Assembly: GCA_012838685.1 (NCBI GenBank)
Contig: DUOU01000281.1
Coordinates: 1 to 23,278, forward strand
Reading direction: 5' to 3'
Origin: Bacteroidota bacterium
GTDB taxonomy: Bacteria > Bacteroidota > Bacteroidia > Bacteroidales > VadinHA17
DNA: 23,278 nt
Shown here: one piece after another, positions 7,373 to 17,200 of the stretch
How the letters are laid out: each line of letters begins with the position of its first letter
Numbering within the stretch: the stretch's first letter is position 1
Translations under genes and position numbers: made by a program
Notes under the pieces: model-generated
What the model was told of the DNA's origin: nothing
The model's input: only the letters and a program-made list of their open reading frames with translations
The model's database searches: none

Positions 7373-9455
7373 GGTCAATACGGATCCGCGTATTGGTTTG
7401 AGCCTGTTTATAATAGGCGCAGTTAGCTGCTCTATTCAGTTGTTATTCATGAAAGAGGCTATGAACATTGCCGGTGGCAATGAGCTGATAGCCGGTGTTT
7501 TTATGGGAACATGGCTGATAATGTCGGCTTTAGGCGCCTGGCTGGGAGGAGACACCAAAACAACCAATCTTAGGAGCATCAACCTGTTATTTTCCTTCTC
7601 CCCGGTAGTCTCGCTTTTATTTCTACTGGTCGCTTCCACCTCTTTTGTGCATCCTGGAGAGACGATGTCCTTTTTCAAGTCGCTTATCTTTACTCTGGTT
7701 ATTACCGCTCCCATCTGTATAGCATCAGGATATGCCTTTATCAAGCTTGTTGAGCTATCTGTTTTGGTAAACAGGTCGGTGCCCGGCAAATCCTTTGCCA
7801 TGGAGACTCTGGGCGGAATACTCGCGGGTATATTGATTTCAATTGTCTCTTCCGGGCTTGTCAATACCTATCTTTTGATCCTGCTGACCATATTGCTCTC
7901 ATTTTCCTTCACAATCCTGACTTTTTTCATATACGACAAAAGAAAAAAAACTCACTTCAGAATTTTTATGGCTCTGTTGGGAGCGACTCTTATAATCATC
8001 AATCCCGATCTCCTTATCCGAAACATTTTAATGGGCGGAGTTGATATTGTTTCAACGAAGGACACCCCATACGGCAACATATCTGAAGGAAGGTATGGAG
8101 GGGAAACCAACCTCTTTTATGATTACAGACTTGTTGCCTATTCCAACGATATTATGGAACGCGAAGAGGATATACACTTCGCTATGCTACAGGATAGGAC
8201 CATTAAGGATGTATTGCTCATATCGGGCCCATTAAGTTCCAGATTGAAAGAGTTGTCGAAGTACTATTTGACATCGGTCACATTTATGGAGAGGGATCCC
8301 GGACTCATCAAAATAGCCGAAGAGGAGGAGGAGTATTCGCGTTCGTACGACCTTAATATAAAGAATATCGACGCTTTCAACGGAATTAAGCTGGACAGTT
8401 CCAAATATGACGCGATCATTTCGTTGGTGCCCCCACCCTCTTCCCTCTCTTTGAGCAGGTTCTACTCCTTGGAGTTTTTTAAAAACGCCAAAGCGAGGAT
8501 GACAGGCGATGCGGTTTTTTTATGCGCCCCGGGACCGGGCGAAGATTATTTCGGCGATGAGGCCACCAAACTCTATTCATCGATATATAACGCTCTTAAA
8601 AAGGTTTTTTTGAATGTATCTCCCGTACTTGGCAACAAATTATATTTTATAGCTTCCGACGGGCCGCTCTCCGTCTCTTTTTCCATGTTATCAATAGAGA
8701 GTGGGATCGAAAATCAATATGTCAACAGCTATTATTTTATCGATGAATTAACCGAGGAGAAAAGCGGGCAAATTGTCAAGAATATTGATAAAAAGGTGAG
8801 AATAAACAGGATAAGCAATCCAATCGCCAGTTACTATTATCAACAGTACAGCCTGAGCAAGGATACCAACAGGATTACAATTGCCTTGACCATTATTGTC
8901 CTGGTTTTCGCCTTGCCCGTGATTGCCTTCAGAAGAAAAAACATTTATATGTATTTTTCATCGGCCGCTTTATCCGGTTTTGAAATAATTATACTGTTCA
9001 TGTTGCAAATAACAGTGGGAAACATGTATCAAATTACAGGCGCTGTTGTCGCGACAATAATGGCAGGTTTAGCTTTGGGGGCGATTATCGGGATAAAATC
9101 CATTTCCAAGATAGATATAAGGAAAAGAATGTCGGGCATAGCGTTATACTATGCTCTGATCGCTCTTCTATTTCCGTTTATCGTTTCGATAGCGGATAAA
9201 AAGATATCAACAATTCTGATTGTCTCGCTCTCCTTCCTGCCCTCGATATTCACGGGCCACCTTTTCAGGGAACTGACAATAAACAATGGAAAGGGAAAGG
9301 CCACATCAAACACCTATAGCGCCGATCTTGCCGGTTCGGCCATAGGTTTTATACTGATCTCCGCGGTTGCTGTCCCGCTATTGGGGCTCCAACTGACAAT
9401 AATTTTACTTTCATTGATGCTATTTATGGGTATTTTTGTTGGCAGCATCAAATAA
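7341..9455 (+). CDS. Membrane protein with a divergent spermidine-synthase-like domain
   Basis: A 704-residue protein starting at ATG 7341, inside the end of the preceding gene. An upstream in-frame TTG at 7242 would give a 33-residue out-of-frame extension through the AMMECR1 region and is rejected. About seven membrane segments (residues 18-222) precede a soluble Rossmann-like domain (about 230-505), then about six or seven more segments (511-702). Each membrane half carries an acidic-x2-Gly-x3-Gly motif (FAMETLGGILAG at 152-163, YSADLAGSAIG at 659-669), as in membrane-fused spermidine synthases. The soluble domain keeps the fold signatures VTFMERDP (313-320) and SRFYSLEFF (372-380). The nucleotide-binding GGGDG loop is ISGPLSS (294-300), and the catalytic D-x2-D motif is replaced by VPPPSS. 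Polyamine synthesis is therefore doubtful. Its position suggests a role with the AmmeMemoRadiSam proteins, perhaps transport or sensing. Confidence 0.78.
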   Translation: MKGWFSKKKDRVNTDPRIGLSLFIIGAVSCSIQLLFMKEAMNIAGGNELIAGVFMGTWLIMSALGAWLGGDTKTTNLRSINLLFSFSPVVSLLFLLVASTSFVHPGETMSFFKSLIFTLVITAPICIASGYAFIKLVELSVLVNRSVPGKSFAMETLGGILAGILISIVSSGLVNTYLLILLTILLSFSFTILTFFIYDKRKKTHFRIFMALLGATLIIINPDLLIRNILMGGVDIVSTKDTPYGNISEGRYGGETNLFYDYRLVAYSNDIMEREEDIHFAMLQDRTIKDVLLISGPLSSRLKELSKYYLTSVTFMERDPGLIKIAEEEEEYSRSYDLNIKNIDAFNGIKLDSSKYDAIISLVPPPSSLSLSRFYSLEFFKNAKARMTGDAVFLCAPGPGEDYFGDEATKLYSSIYNALKKVFLNVSPVLGNKLYFIASDGPLSVSFSMLSIESGIENQYVNSYYFIDELTEEKSGQIVKNIDKKVRINRISNPIASYYYQQYSLSKDTNRITIALTIIVLVFALPVIAFRRKNIYMYFSSAALSGFEIIILFMLQITVGNMYQITGAVVATIMAGLALGAIIGIKSISKIDIRKRMSGIALYYALIALLFPFIVSIADKKISTILIVSLSFLPSIFTGHLFRELTINNGKGKATSNTYSADLAGSAIGFILISAVAVPLLGLQLTIILLSLMLFMGIFVGSIK

Positions 9456-9464
9456 GATACAAGC

Positions 9465-9478
9465 CGGATTTTTATCCG
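9465..9478. repeat. Short hairpin between membrane protein and radical SAM genes
   Basis: CGGAT and ATCCG pair around TTTT. There is no T-run after it, so it is not a convincing terminator. It may be a processing or stability element between the two cistrons. Confidence 0.25.
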
Positions 9479-9492
9479 TCACTATTTATAAT

Positions 9493-9500
9493 TAAATTTG
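9493..9500 (+). promoter_or_regulatory. Consensus -7 element immediately before the radical SAM gene
   Basis: TAAATTTG is an exact TAnnTTTG match ending 7 bases before the ATG at 9508. If used, the message would be leaderless or nearly so, or translation would begin at the second ATG (9517). It suggests that the radical SAM gene can be transcribed separately from the two genes before it. Confidence 0.35.
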
Positions 9501-9507
9501 GTCTCGT

Positions 9508-10653
9508 ATGAACGACATGAAAAATTTAGCCTATAATATCGAAAGAGGACCATTTATCAGAAGTTTTTTGGCCGCATCCGCGGGAATGTTCTGTTTTTCC
9601 AGGGGCCTGGCGGCCGATAACCTATATGATAAGGTTGGAAAGCGAAACACAAAAGAAGCTTTATTTTGGGACAGTTCCGCGAGAGGCGTTCAATGTACCC
9701 TTTGCCCGAATCATTGCGTGATATCTGAAAGGAAGGCAGGTTTATGTGGCGTGAGAAAAGTCAGTAATTCCCGACTATATACCATCTCTTACGGGAACCC
9801 ATGCACAGCGAACATAGATCCTATAGAGAAAAAACCCTTGTACCATTTTATGCCGGGCAGCAGAACCTTTTCCATAGCCACTGCCGGATGCAATCTCGCA
9901 TGTTTGAACTGCCAGAACTGGACCATTTCAAAGGTAACCCCCGATGAAACCAATAATTACGACCTTATGCCCGAAACTGTGGTTAACAGGGCTGTTTCCG
10001 GAAGATGTTCGGTGATCGCCTATACCTATACCGAACCGGTCACATTTTTTGAATATGCCTATGACACCGCCGTTATAGCCAAAGAAAAAGGGCTTAAAAA
10101 TATTATCAAATCATCGGGTTATATTAACCCTGAACCACTAAGGCAATGGTGCGAAGTGATGGACGCGGCGAACATTGATCTGAAAGCGTTCAATAACGAA
10201 ACATATTTGAAATTGTCGGGCGTCAGGCTTCAGCCGGTTTTGGATACTCTTAAAATTTTGAAAGAGAATGGAGTGTGGCTTGAGATCACAAATCTTGTGA
10301 TTCCCTCATGGACAGATAATCTTGACGAGATCAGGGATATGTGCAAATGGCTGACAGATAACGGATTTTCCGACGCTCCCCTTCATTTCAGCCGTTTTCA
10401 CCCCATGTACAAACTCAACCAACTTCCGCCAACCCCTGTGGAAACTCTTTTTGAGGCGGCCAGCATAGCGACAGAAGAGGGCATTAAATTTGTCTATATC
10501 GGCAATGTTCCCGGAAATGACAAAGAGGATACGAAATGTCCTAAATGTGGCGCGGTTGTTATTGAGAGACAAGGTTACTCCATATTATTGAAAAACATTG
10601 CGGACGGTAAATGTATATCATGTGGAGAGATTATCCCCGGTGTTTTCAATTAA
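9508..10653 (+). CDS. AmmeMemoRadiSam system radical SAM enzyme
   Basis: A 381-residue radical SAM protein related to pyruvate formate-lyase activases. The [4Fe-4S]/SAM motif is GCNLACLNC (127-135; C128, C132, C135). Before it is a four-cysteine motif (C63, C66, C70, C80 in CTLCPNHC...GLCGVR), typical of this subfamily. The YTYTEPVTFFEY, NIDLKAF and SRFHPMYKL blocks also fit. The C-terminus carries a zinc-ribbon-like pair CPKC (344-347) and CISC (369-372). Residues 14-36 form a hydrophobic, signal-like segment ending RGLAADN. Homologues often carry a twin-arginine signal, but here only single arginines are seen. The usual partners, Memo and AMMECR1, are encoded fused at 5888-7372, which supports the assignment. 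Substrate and product are unknown to me. Confidence 0.92.
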   Translation: MNDMKNLAYNIERGPFIRSFLAASAGMFCFSRGLAADNLYDKVGKRNTKEALFWDSSARGVQCTLCPNHCVISERKAGLCGVRKVSNSRLYTISYGNPCTANIDPIEKKPLYHFMPGSRTFSIATAGCNLACLNCQNWTISKVTPDETNNYDLMPETVVNRAVSGRCSVIAYTYTEPVTFFEYAYDTAVIAKEKGLKNIIKSSGYINPEPLRQWCEVMDAANIDLKAFNNETYLKLSGVRLQPVLDTLKILKENGVWLEITNLVIPSWTDNLDEIRDMCKWLTDNGFSDAPLHFSRFHPMYKLNQLPPTPVETLFEAASIATEEGIKFVYIGNVPGNDKEDTKCPKCGAVVIERQGYSILLKNIADGKCISCGEIIPGVFN

Positions 10654-10693
10654 TTAAAGGTCCCATGTTACCCGAAAAATGTTTTAAATCTTT

Positions 10694-12706
10694 ATGAAGC
10701 AATCTGAAGCTAAGGAGAGGATTTTGAGGTTAAGGGAGGAACTCTCAAGACATAACGACCTTTATTACAGGCAAAACAGTCCGATTATTTCCGATTTTGA
10801 GTATGATATACTGATGAATGAACTGGAGACCCTTGAGAAGAAATATCCCCAGTTTATTTCTGAAGACTCCCCCACCCTGCGCGTTGGTGACGACACTAAC
10901 AAGGATTTTGGCCAGTACAGCCATAAATATCCCATGCTTTCACTTGGCAACACCTATAATGAGGGAGAACTTAGGGACTTTATAGATAGGGTTGACAAAC
11001 TTACCGATGGGCCGGTCCAATTTGTTTGTGAGCTTAAGTTTGACGGGGTGTCTATAAGCATAACTTACGTTAACGGCAAATTGTTCAGGGCACTGACCAG
11101 GGGAGATGGGGTTAAGGGGGACGATGTGACGTTAAACATCAAAACGGTGAAGAATCTGCCCCACATAATACAATATGACAGCGTTCCACCGGAATTTACC
11201 GTCAGAGGTGAAGTTGTCATGACCAGGGATGTTTTCAACAGATTGAACGACGAAAGAGTCTCCGAGGGAAATGAACCTTTCGCGAATCCCCGCAACGCTG
11301 CCGCGGGTACCATTAAAACCCTGGATCCAAAAGTTGTCGCTTCCCGTGATCTGACCTGTCTGGTTTACCATCTCCTGACTGACAAGGAGATACACGAAAA
11401 CCATTTCGACAATCTTATGGAAGCCAAAAAATGGGGTTTTGAAGTGCCTGGCAGTCTGGTGGTTTGTAGCAATATAGATGAGATACTGAAATTCATAAAC
11501 TATTGGGAAAAGGAGAGAGAAAATTTGCCTTATGACATTGATGGCATTGTGATCAAGGTCAACTCACTTTCCGTTCAGGAGAAGTTGGGATACACATCAA
11601 AAAATCCCCGTTGGGCGATCTCTTATAAGTTCAAGGCTGAACAGGCCGCGACCAGGCTTATATCTGTGTCGTTCCAGGTTGGTCGTACCGGAGTTGTCAC
11701 CCCCGTAGCCAATCTTGAGCCAATTCTTTTGGCGGGCACAACAGTAAAAAGAGCCTCACTTCACAACGCCGATCAGATAGAGTTGCTGGATCTCCATATT
11801 GACGACACTGTTTTTGTGGAAAAGGGAGGCGAGATAATACCAAAGATAGTTGGAGTGGACCATTCGCTCAGAAACGACAATCCGGACAAAGTTTTATTTA
11901 TCCCAAACTGTCCCGAATGTGGAACAGAATTGGTAAGGAACGAGGACGAAGCGAACTATTTTTGTCCCAATTATCTGCATTGTCCCCCACAGATCAAAGG
12001 TAGAATAGAACATTTTGCCGGTAGAAAAGCGATGGATATTGATGGAATTGGGGAGAAGATTGTTGATCTGCTCTACAGTAAAGGTCTGGTGGTTAATTAC
12101 GCCGATCTTTATGACTTGTCGTATGATCAGATAGTTGTTCTGGAGGGGTTTCAGGATAAATCGGCATCAAACCTTATCAACAGTATCCAAAGATCAAAAG
12201 CGATGCCATATAACCGACTTCTCTTCGCTTTGGGTATCAGACATGTTGGTGAAACTGTCGCCAAAACGGTGGCTAAAAACTTCAACACCATTGATAAGCT
12301 TATAAACGCGACACCGGAACAACTTATGGAGATAGACGAGATAGGGCCAAAAATAGCCTCCAGTATTGTCAATTTCTTCGCTGATCAGGAAAATCTGGCC
12401 ATTATCGACCGTCTAAGAAAGAAAGGGTTGATGTTTGGGGAGAGCAAAGGAGAAGAGAAAACTGTGAGCAACATACTTAAAGGCAAGACTGTTGTGATAT
12501 CGGGAACATTTGAAAAGCATTCCAGGGAAGAGTACAAGGAGATTATAGAAAAACATGGGGGTAAAAACGGCTCATCGATATCGTCCAACACATCTTTTGT
12601 GCTTATAGGATCCAATATGGGACCGGCAAAAAAGGAAAAAGCAAATAAATTGGGCGTTTCTTTGATGAATGAAATAGAATTCCTGAAATTAATTGGAGAA
12701 TATTAA
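10694..12706 (+). CDS. ligA: NAD-dependent DNA ligase
   Basis: Seals nicks between Okazaki fragments and in repair, using NAD. At 670 residues it is the normal length for LigA. The N-terminal Ia domain holds the NMN-binding tyrosines (Tyr24, Tyr25) and D34-F-E-Y-D. The adenylated Lys115 lies in ELKFDG (113-118). RGEVVM (171-176), FANPRNAAAGT (196-206) and DIDGIVIKVN (281-290) are the other nucleotidyltransferase motifs. The zinc finger uses C406, C409, C424 and C430. Helix-hairpin-helix repeats cover about 445-580 and a BRCT domain about 592-670. All essential residues are present, so it should be active. It lies 40 bp after the radical SAM gene and may be read through from it, but there is no functional link. 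Confidence 0.98.
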   Translation: MKQSEAKERILRLREELSRHNDLYYRQNSPIISDFEYDILMNELETLEKKYPQFISEDSPTLRVGDDTNKDFGQYSHKYPMLSLGNTYNEGELRDFIDRVDKLTDGPVQFVCELKFDGVSISITYVNGKLFRALTRGDGVKGDDVTLNIKTVKNLPHIIQYDSVPPEFTVRGEVVMTRDVFNRLNDERVSEGNEPFANPRNAAAGTIKTLDPKVVASRDLTCLVYHLLTDKEIHENHFDNLMEAKKWGFEVPGSLVVCSNIDEILKFINYWEKERENLPYDIDGIVIKVNSLSVQEKLGYTSKNPRWAISYKFKAEQAATRLISVSFQVGRTGVVTPVANLEPILLAGTTVKRASLHNADQIELLDLHIDDTVFVEKGGEIIPKIVGVDHSLRNDNPDKVLFIPNCPECGTELVRNEDEANYFCPNYLHCPPQIKGRIEHFAGRKAMDIDGIGEKIVDLLYSKGLVVNYADLYDLSYDQIVVLEGFQDKSASNLINSIQRSKAMPYNRLLFALGIRHVGETVAKTVAKNFNTIDKLINATPEQLMEIDEIGPKIASSIVNFFADQENLAIIDRLRKKGLMFGESKGEEKTVSNILKGKTVVISGTFEKHSREEYKEIIEKHGGKNGSSISSNTSFVLIGSNMGPAKKEKANKLGVSLMNEIEFLKLIGEY

Positions 12707-12739
12707 TAAATATAGGTTGTTAGCTTAAACAAAATAAAT

Positions 12740-12747
12740 TACGTTTG
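12740..12747 (+). promoter_or_regulatory. Consensus promoter for the DUF6913-dapA pair
   Basis: TACGTTTG matches TAnnTTTG exactly, and GTTG at 12716-12719 is a near match to the -33 TTTG with a 20-base spacer. The ATG at 12752 follows only 4 bases after the element, implying leaderless or near-leaderless translation of the DUF6913 gene. Confidence 0.4.
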
Positions 12748-12751
12748 TGGA

Positions 12752-13303
12752 ATGAAACTCTTTGGGAAATTCAGGCTGAACATCGGGAACCGTTTGCTTC
12801 GCAAAAAGATAGATACTAATAGGAGAACTGTTTCATACTCAAATATTGATAATGTCAGGAATATTGGAGTAGTTTGGGACGCGAGCGATCCGAAAGAGTT
12901 TAAAAATATATCCGCGTTCTATACAAAAATGGGACAAAGAGGGATCAATGTAAAGGTAATTGGGTTTTATGATCAAAAGGTGTTGCCCGGAGAGTTCACG
13001 GCAATTCATTATTTTACATGTTTGAAAAGAGATGACTTGAGTTTTTTTTTCAAACCCTTGACACCTGAAAGCGAGACATTTATTGATGAAAAATTTGATG
13101 TTTTGATAGATATTAACTTTAAGAATGTTTTCCCGTTGCGTTATATTACATCGATGTCGCGGGGTTCTATGAAAGTGGGGCTCTACAGGGAAGGAGATTC
13201 GGCTCCGTTCGATCTTATGATAGATCAGCGCGAGCCTACCGTGGAGGAGTATCTTGAACAGGTTATTCATTACCTTGAAATGATAAACAATACAACGGAT
13301 TAA
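12752..13303 (+). CDS. DUF6913-like protein of unknown function
   Basis: A 183-residue protein of a Bacteroidota-restricted family (DUF6913) that I recognise mainly from its position before dapA and its overall pattern. It has a basic N-terminus (GKFRLNIGNRLLRKK), a beta-strand IGVVWDASDP, a central HYFTCLKRDDLSFFFKP segment, and a conserved-looking FDVLIDINFKNVFPLRYI followed by MKVGLYREGD. The alternation of strands and helices suggests a compact alpha/beta fold. There is no signal peptide, membrane segment or obvious catalytic motif. It ends 15 bp before dapA and is almost certainly cotranscribed with it, so a link to lysine/diaminopimelate synthesis or cell-wall growth is possible but unproven. 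The domain name is from memory; the reading frame itself is solid. Confidence 0.75.
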   Translation: MKLFGKFRLNIGNRLLRKKIDTNRRTVSYSNIDNVRNIGVVWDASDPKEFKNISAFYTKMGQRGINVKVIGFYDQKVLPGEFTAIHYFTCLKRDDLSFFFKPLTPESETFIDEKFDVLIDINFKNVFPLRYITSMSRGSMKVGLYREGDSAPFDLMIDQREPTVEEYLEQVIHYLEMINNTTD

Positions 13304-13318
13304 ATCTATTTAGATAAT

Positions 13319-14194
13319 ATGGAGAATTTTATGGGGACGGGTGTCGCGATTGTAACGCCCTTCAAAAGTGACACCAGCATCGATTTCAACGCTTTCGGGA
13401 AAGTTGTGGAACATGTTATTGAAGGAGGCGTAAATTATATTGTTGGTTTGGGGACTACAGGCGAGGCCACTACCCTGTCAAAAATCGAGAAACAGGCAGT
13501 AATAACTTTTCTTGCAGATTCAATAGGAAAGCGGGTTCCACTTGTAATTGGCATTGGGGGAAACAACACACAAGAGATAATTAATTTTATAAAAGAGACC
13601 GATCTCTCCGGTGTAGACGCGATTTTATCGGTTGCCCCATATTACAACAAACCCGCACAGAGGGGGCTTTACATGCATTTCAAGACTATTGCCGGCGCTA
13701 CTACACTACCTGTAATTATTTACAATGTTCCGGGCAGGACTTGCAGCAATATTTCAGCGGAGACCTGTATTGAACTGGCCAAAACATGCGAAAATATTGT
13801 CGGTGTCAAAGAGGCTTCGGGTAACCTGAAGCAGATCATGGAGATAATCAGGAATAAACCAAAAAACTTCCTTGTTATATCCGGTGATGATTCCCTGACT
13901 ATTCCAATAATAGCGGTTGGAGGTTCCGGACTGATATCAGTTATTGGCAACGCTTATCCTTCACAGGTGTCCAGTATTGTCTCACAAGCGTTGAAAGGTA
14001 ATCTTAAAATTGCCAGGGAGACACAGTTCAAGCTTTTGGAGATGACTGACCTGATGTTCGCCGAGGGCAACCCCGCGGGCATCAAGGCACTGTTGTCTTC
14101 CATGGGGTTAATTGATAACGTATTGAGACTGCCACTGGTCACCGTATCGGACCAGTTAATGGAGAAGATAATAAAAGCAGGAAAAGTAACTTAA
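13319..14194 (+). CDS. dapA: 4-hydroxy-tetrahydrodipicolinate synthase
   Basis: Condenses pyruvate with aspartate semialdehyde in the first committed step of diaminopimelate and lysine synthesis, in the cytoplasm. The 291-residue length is normal. Lys164 in GVKEASGN forms the Schiff base. Thr46 and Thr47 in GLGTTGEA and Tyr135 in YNVPGRT make the proton relay, and Arg140 binds the carboxylate of the aldehyde. The start at 13319 (MENFMGTGVAIVTPF) fits the family; an internal ATG at 13331 is possible. It lies 15 bp after the DUF6913 gene. Its stop is only 9 bp from the end of secA on the opposite strand, leaving no room for a separate terminator. Confidence 0.97.
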   Translation: MENFMGTGVAIVTPFKSDTSIDFNAFGKVVEHVIEGGVNYIVGLGTTGEATTLSKIEKQAVITFLADSIGKRVPLVIGIGGNNTQEIINFIKETDLSGVDAILSVAPYYNKPAQRGLYMHFKTIAGATTLPVIIYNVPGRTCSNISAETCIELAKTCENIVGVKEASGNLKQIMEIIRNKPKNFLVISGDDSLTIPIIAVGGSGLISVIGNAYPSQVSSIVSQALKGNLKIARETQFKLLEMTDLMFAEGNPAGIKALLSSMGLIDNVLRLPLVTVSDQLMEKIIKAGKVT

Positions 14195-14203
14195 AAAACT
14201 GTT

Positions 14204-17200
14204 CTATACGGATGCGGAGACTCTGGCGGGATCACCCTCCGCCACCCTCCCGTGGCAATGCTTGTATTTTTTGCCACTACCACAAGGACAAGGTTCGTTT
14301 CTTCCCACCTTTTTCTCGATTCTCACCGGTTCAACCTTTTTGTTCTTTCTTGGGTCGCCATCACCTCCGGCACCGTATTGGGAGAAGTCGCTTTTCGAGG
14401 TTTTCAGATTTTCGATCTGACGCCTTCGTTGGGCCTCCCTCACCTGATCCGTGTCCTGGGTTGGAATCCTTCCTTTCATCAAAGTGCCGGCGATATCCTT
14501 GTTCATTCTGATCAGCATATCCTTAAAAAGGTCGTATGACTCAAGTTTATATATCAACAGCGGATCCTTCTGTTCATAAGTCGCGTTTTGAACCGATTGT
14601 CGCAGTTCATCCATCACTCTCAGATGTTCTTTCCATGAATCGTCAATAGATGCCAGAACAACCGTTTTCTCGTAAGCTTTTGAGAGCTCCTTCCCTTCCG
14701 ACTCTACCGTTGCTTTCAGATTGGTGATCACCTGGAAGACCTTCACCCCATCTGATACGGGAACTACCACGTTTTCATACTGATGCGACATCCGTTCATA
14801 GACATTCTTGAGAACGGGATAAGCCTGTTCGGATATGGCCTCCTCCTTGCGTTTATATGTATCAAGCACTTTGGCATATACAACATCGGCCAACTCTTCG
14901 GCCGTGTTTTTTTGAAATTCCGCCTCGGAAACGGGCGAATCCATTGAAAATGACCTTATCAGATCGAAGTCAAAATTTTCATAATCATTTGACTCATGAT
15001 ATGTTTCTACCAAGTTTAGCACCACATCATACATTGAATTGGCGATGTCTACACTCAACCTTTCACCCAATAAGGCGTGTCGGCGCTTTTTGTAGATGAC
15101 CTCCCTCTGAGAGTTCATCACATCATCATACTCAAGGAGTCTTTTCCTGATTCCAAAGTTGTTCTCTTCAACTTTCTTTTGTGCCCTTTCAATGGATTTG
15201 CTTATCATTGGATGTTGGATCATCTCTCCCTCCTTCAATCCGAGTTTATCCATTATACCGGAAATTCTTTCGGAACCGAAAAGACGCATAAGATCATCTT
15301 CCAACGAAACAAAGAATATCGATGATCCGGGGTCTCCCTGTCTGCCGGAACGACCTCTCAACTGCCTGTCAACGCGGCGGGATTCATGGCGCTCCGTTCC
15401 AATAATAGCCAGTCCACCCGCCTCTTTTACCTCAGGAGTAAGTTTAATATCGGTTCCCCTACCGGCCATGTTCGTGGCTATGGTAATCGCGCCGCTTTTA
15501 CCGGCTTCGGCGACTATCTCCGCTTCGCGTTGATGCATCTTGGCATTAAGTACGTTATGCTTGAGACCCTTCATCTTTAGCATACGACTTAACAGTTCGG
15601 ATATTTCCACGGATGTTGTTCCCACCAGTACCGGCCTGCCTTTTTTGTTCATATCGACAATTTCAGCGATAACCGCGTTGTACTTCTCCCTTTTTGTTTT
15701 ATAGATAACATCGTCCATATCGTTCCTGATAACAGGTTTGTTGGTAGGGATAACCACAACATCCAGTTTATAAATATTCCATAACTCACCCGCCTCTGTC
15801 TCCGCGGTTCCGGTCATGCCGGCCAACTTATGGTACATCCTGAAATAATTCTGGAGCGTTATTGTAGCGTATGTCTGCGTAGCCGCTTCAACTTTTACGT
15901 TTTCCTTGGCCTCAATAGCCTGGTGCAGGCCATCGGAATAGCGTCTGCCATCAAGAACGCGACCAGTCTGTTCATCAACAATCTTGACTTTATTGTCCAC
16001 AACAATGTATTCTATATCCCTGTCGAACAATGTATATGCTTTTAATAACTGGGACATTGTGTGGACTCTTTCGGATTTCACCGCGTAATCCTGAAGTATT
16101 TCGTCCTTTTTCAACAGTTTTTCCCTCTCGGAAAGTCTGGCTTTTTCGAGTTCCGCTATTTGTGAGCCCACATCCGGCAAAACAAAAAAACTGGCATCCT
16201 CAACCGATGTGGAGATAAGGTCCAACCCCTTATCGGTAAGCTCGATGGAATTGACCTTTTCGTCAATTATAAAGAACAGTTCATTTGTCACCTTGGGCAT
16301 CTCCCTGCTATTGTTCTGCATATAGAAGTTTTCCGTCTTTTGCAACAATGATCTGATACCCTCTTCCGAAAGGAACTTTATCAATGCGCTGTTTTTGGGC
16401 AGACCTTTGAAGGCGCGTAACAAGAGAAAGCCCCCTTCCTCGTTATTGCCCTCGCCAATAAGTCTCTTGGAGTCGACAAGTATCTGTGTGACAAGCTTGC
16501 GCTGAGCGGAGACAAGTCGCTCTACCTTAGGCTTCAGTTCGTCAAACTGGCTTGTATCGCTTTTTGATGTGGGGCCTGAAATGATCAATGGCGTACGCGC
16601 ATCATCTATCAAAACGGAGTCAACTTCGTCCACGATAGCGTAATTGTGCTTTCTCTGGACAAGATCCTCCGGATTTATGGCCATATTGTCCCTTAGGTAA
16701 TCGAAGCCAAACTCGTTGTTGGTTCCGAAAGTAATATCGGCATCATATGCTTTTCTTCTTGCTTGTGAATTGGGTTGGTGCTTATCTATGCAGTCAACGG
16801 TAAGTCCGTGAAACTCATAAATAGGCCCCATCCATTCAGAGTCGCGTTTCGACAGATAGTCGTTTACCGTAACAACATGTACTCCCCTACCCGCCAGTGC
16901 GTTGAGGAAAACGGGAAGTGTGGCTACAAGTGTTTTACCCTCACCGGTGCTCATCTCCGCTATTTTGCCTTTATGGAGGGCAACTCCACCGATAAGCTGC
17001 ACATCGTAATGGCACATATCCCAAAAAATTGGGTTACCACCGGCAATCCAACTGTTGTTCCAGTAGGCTTTATCCCCTTTTATTGCAATATTTTCCCTTG
17101 TTGAAGCCAGCTCCTTGTCATAATCCAATGCCGTTACTTCAAGTTCTTTGTTTTCCTTGAACCTTTTAGCGGTCTCCTTAACTATGGCGAAAGCCTCGGG

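Noticed and set aside
14212..17104. Plus-strand open frames opposite secA
   Set aside because: SecA is unmistakable on the minus strand throughout. The opposite frames have no recognisable content.
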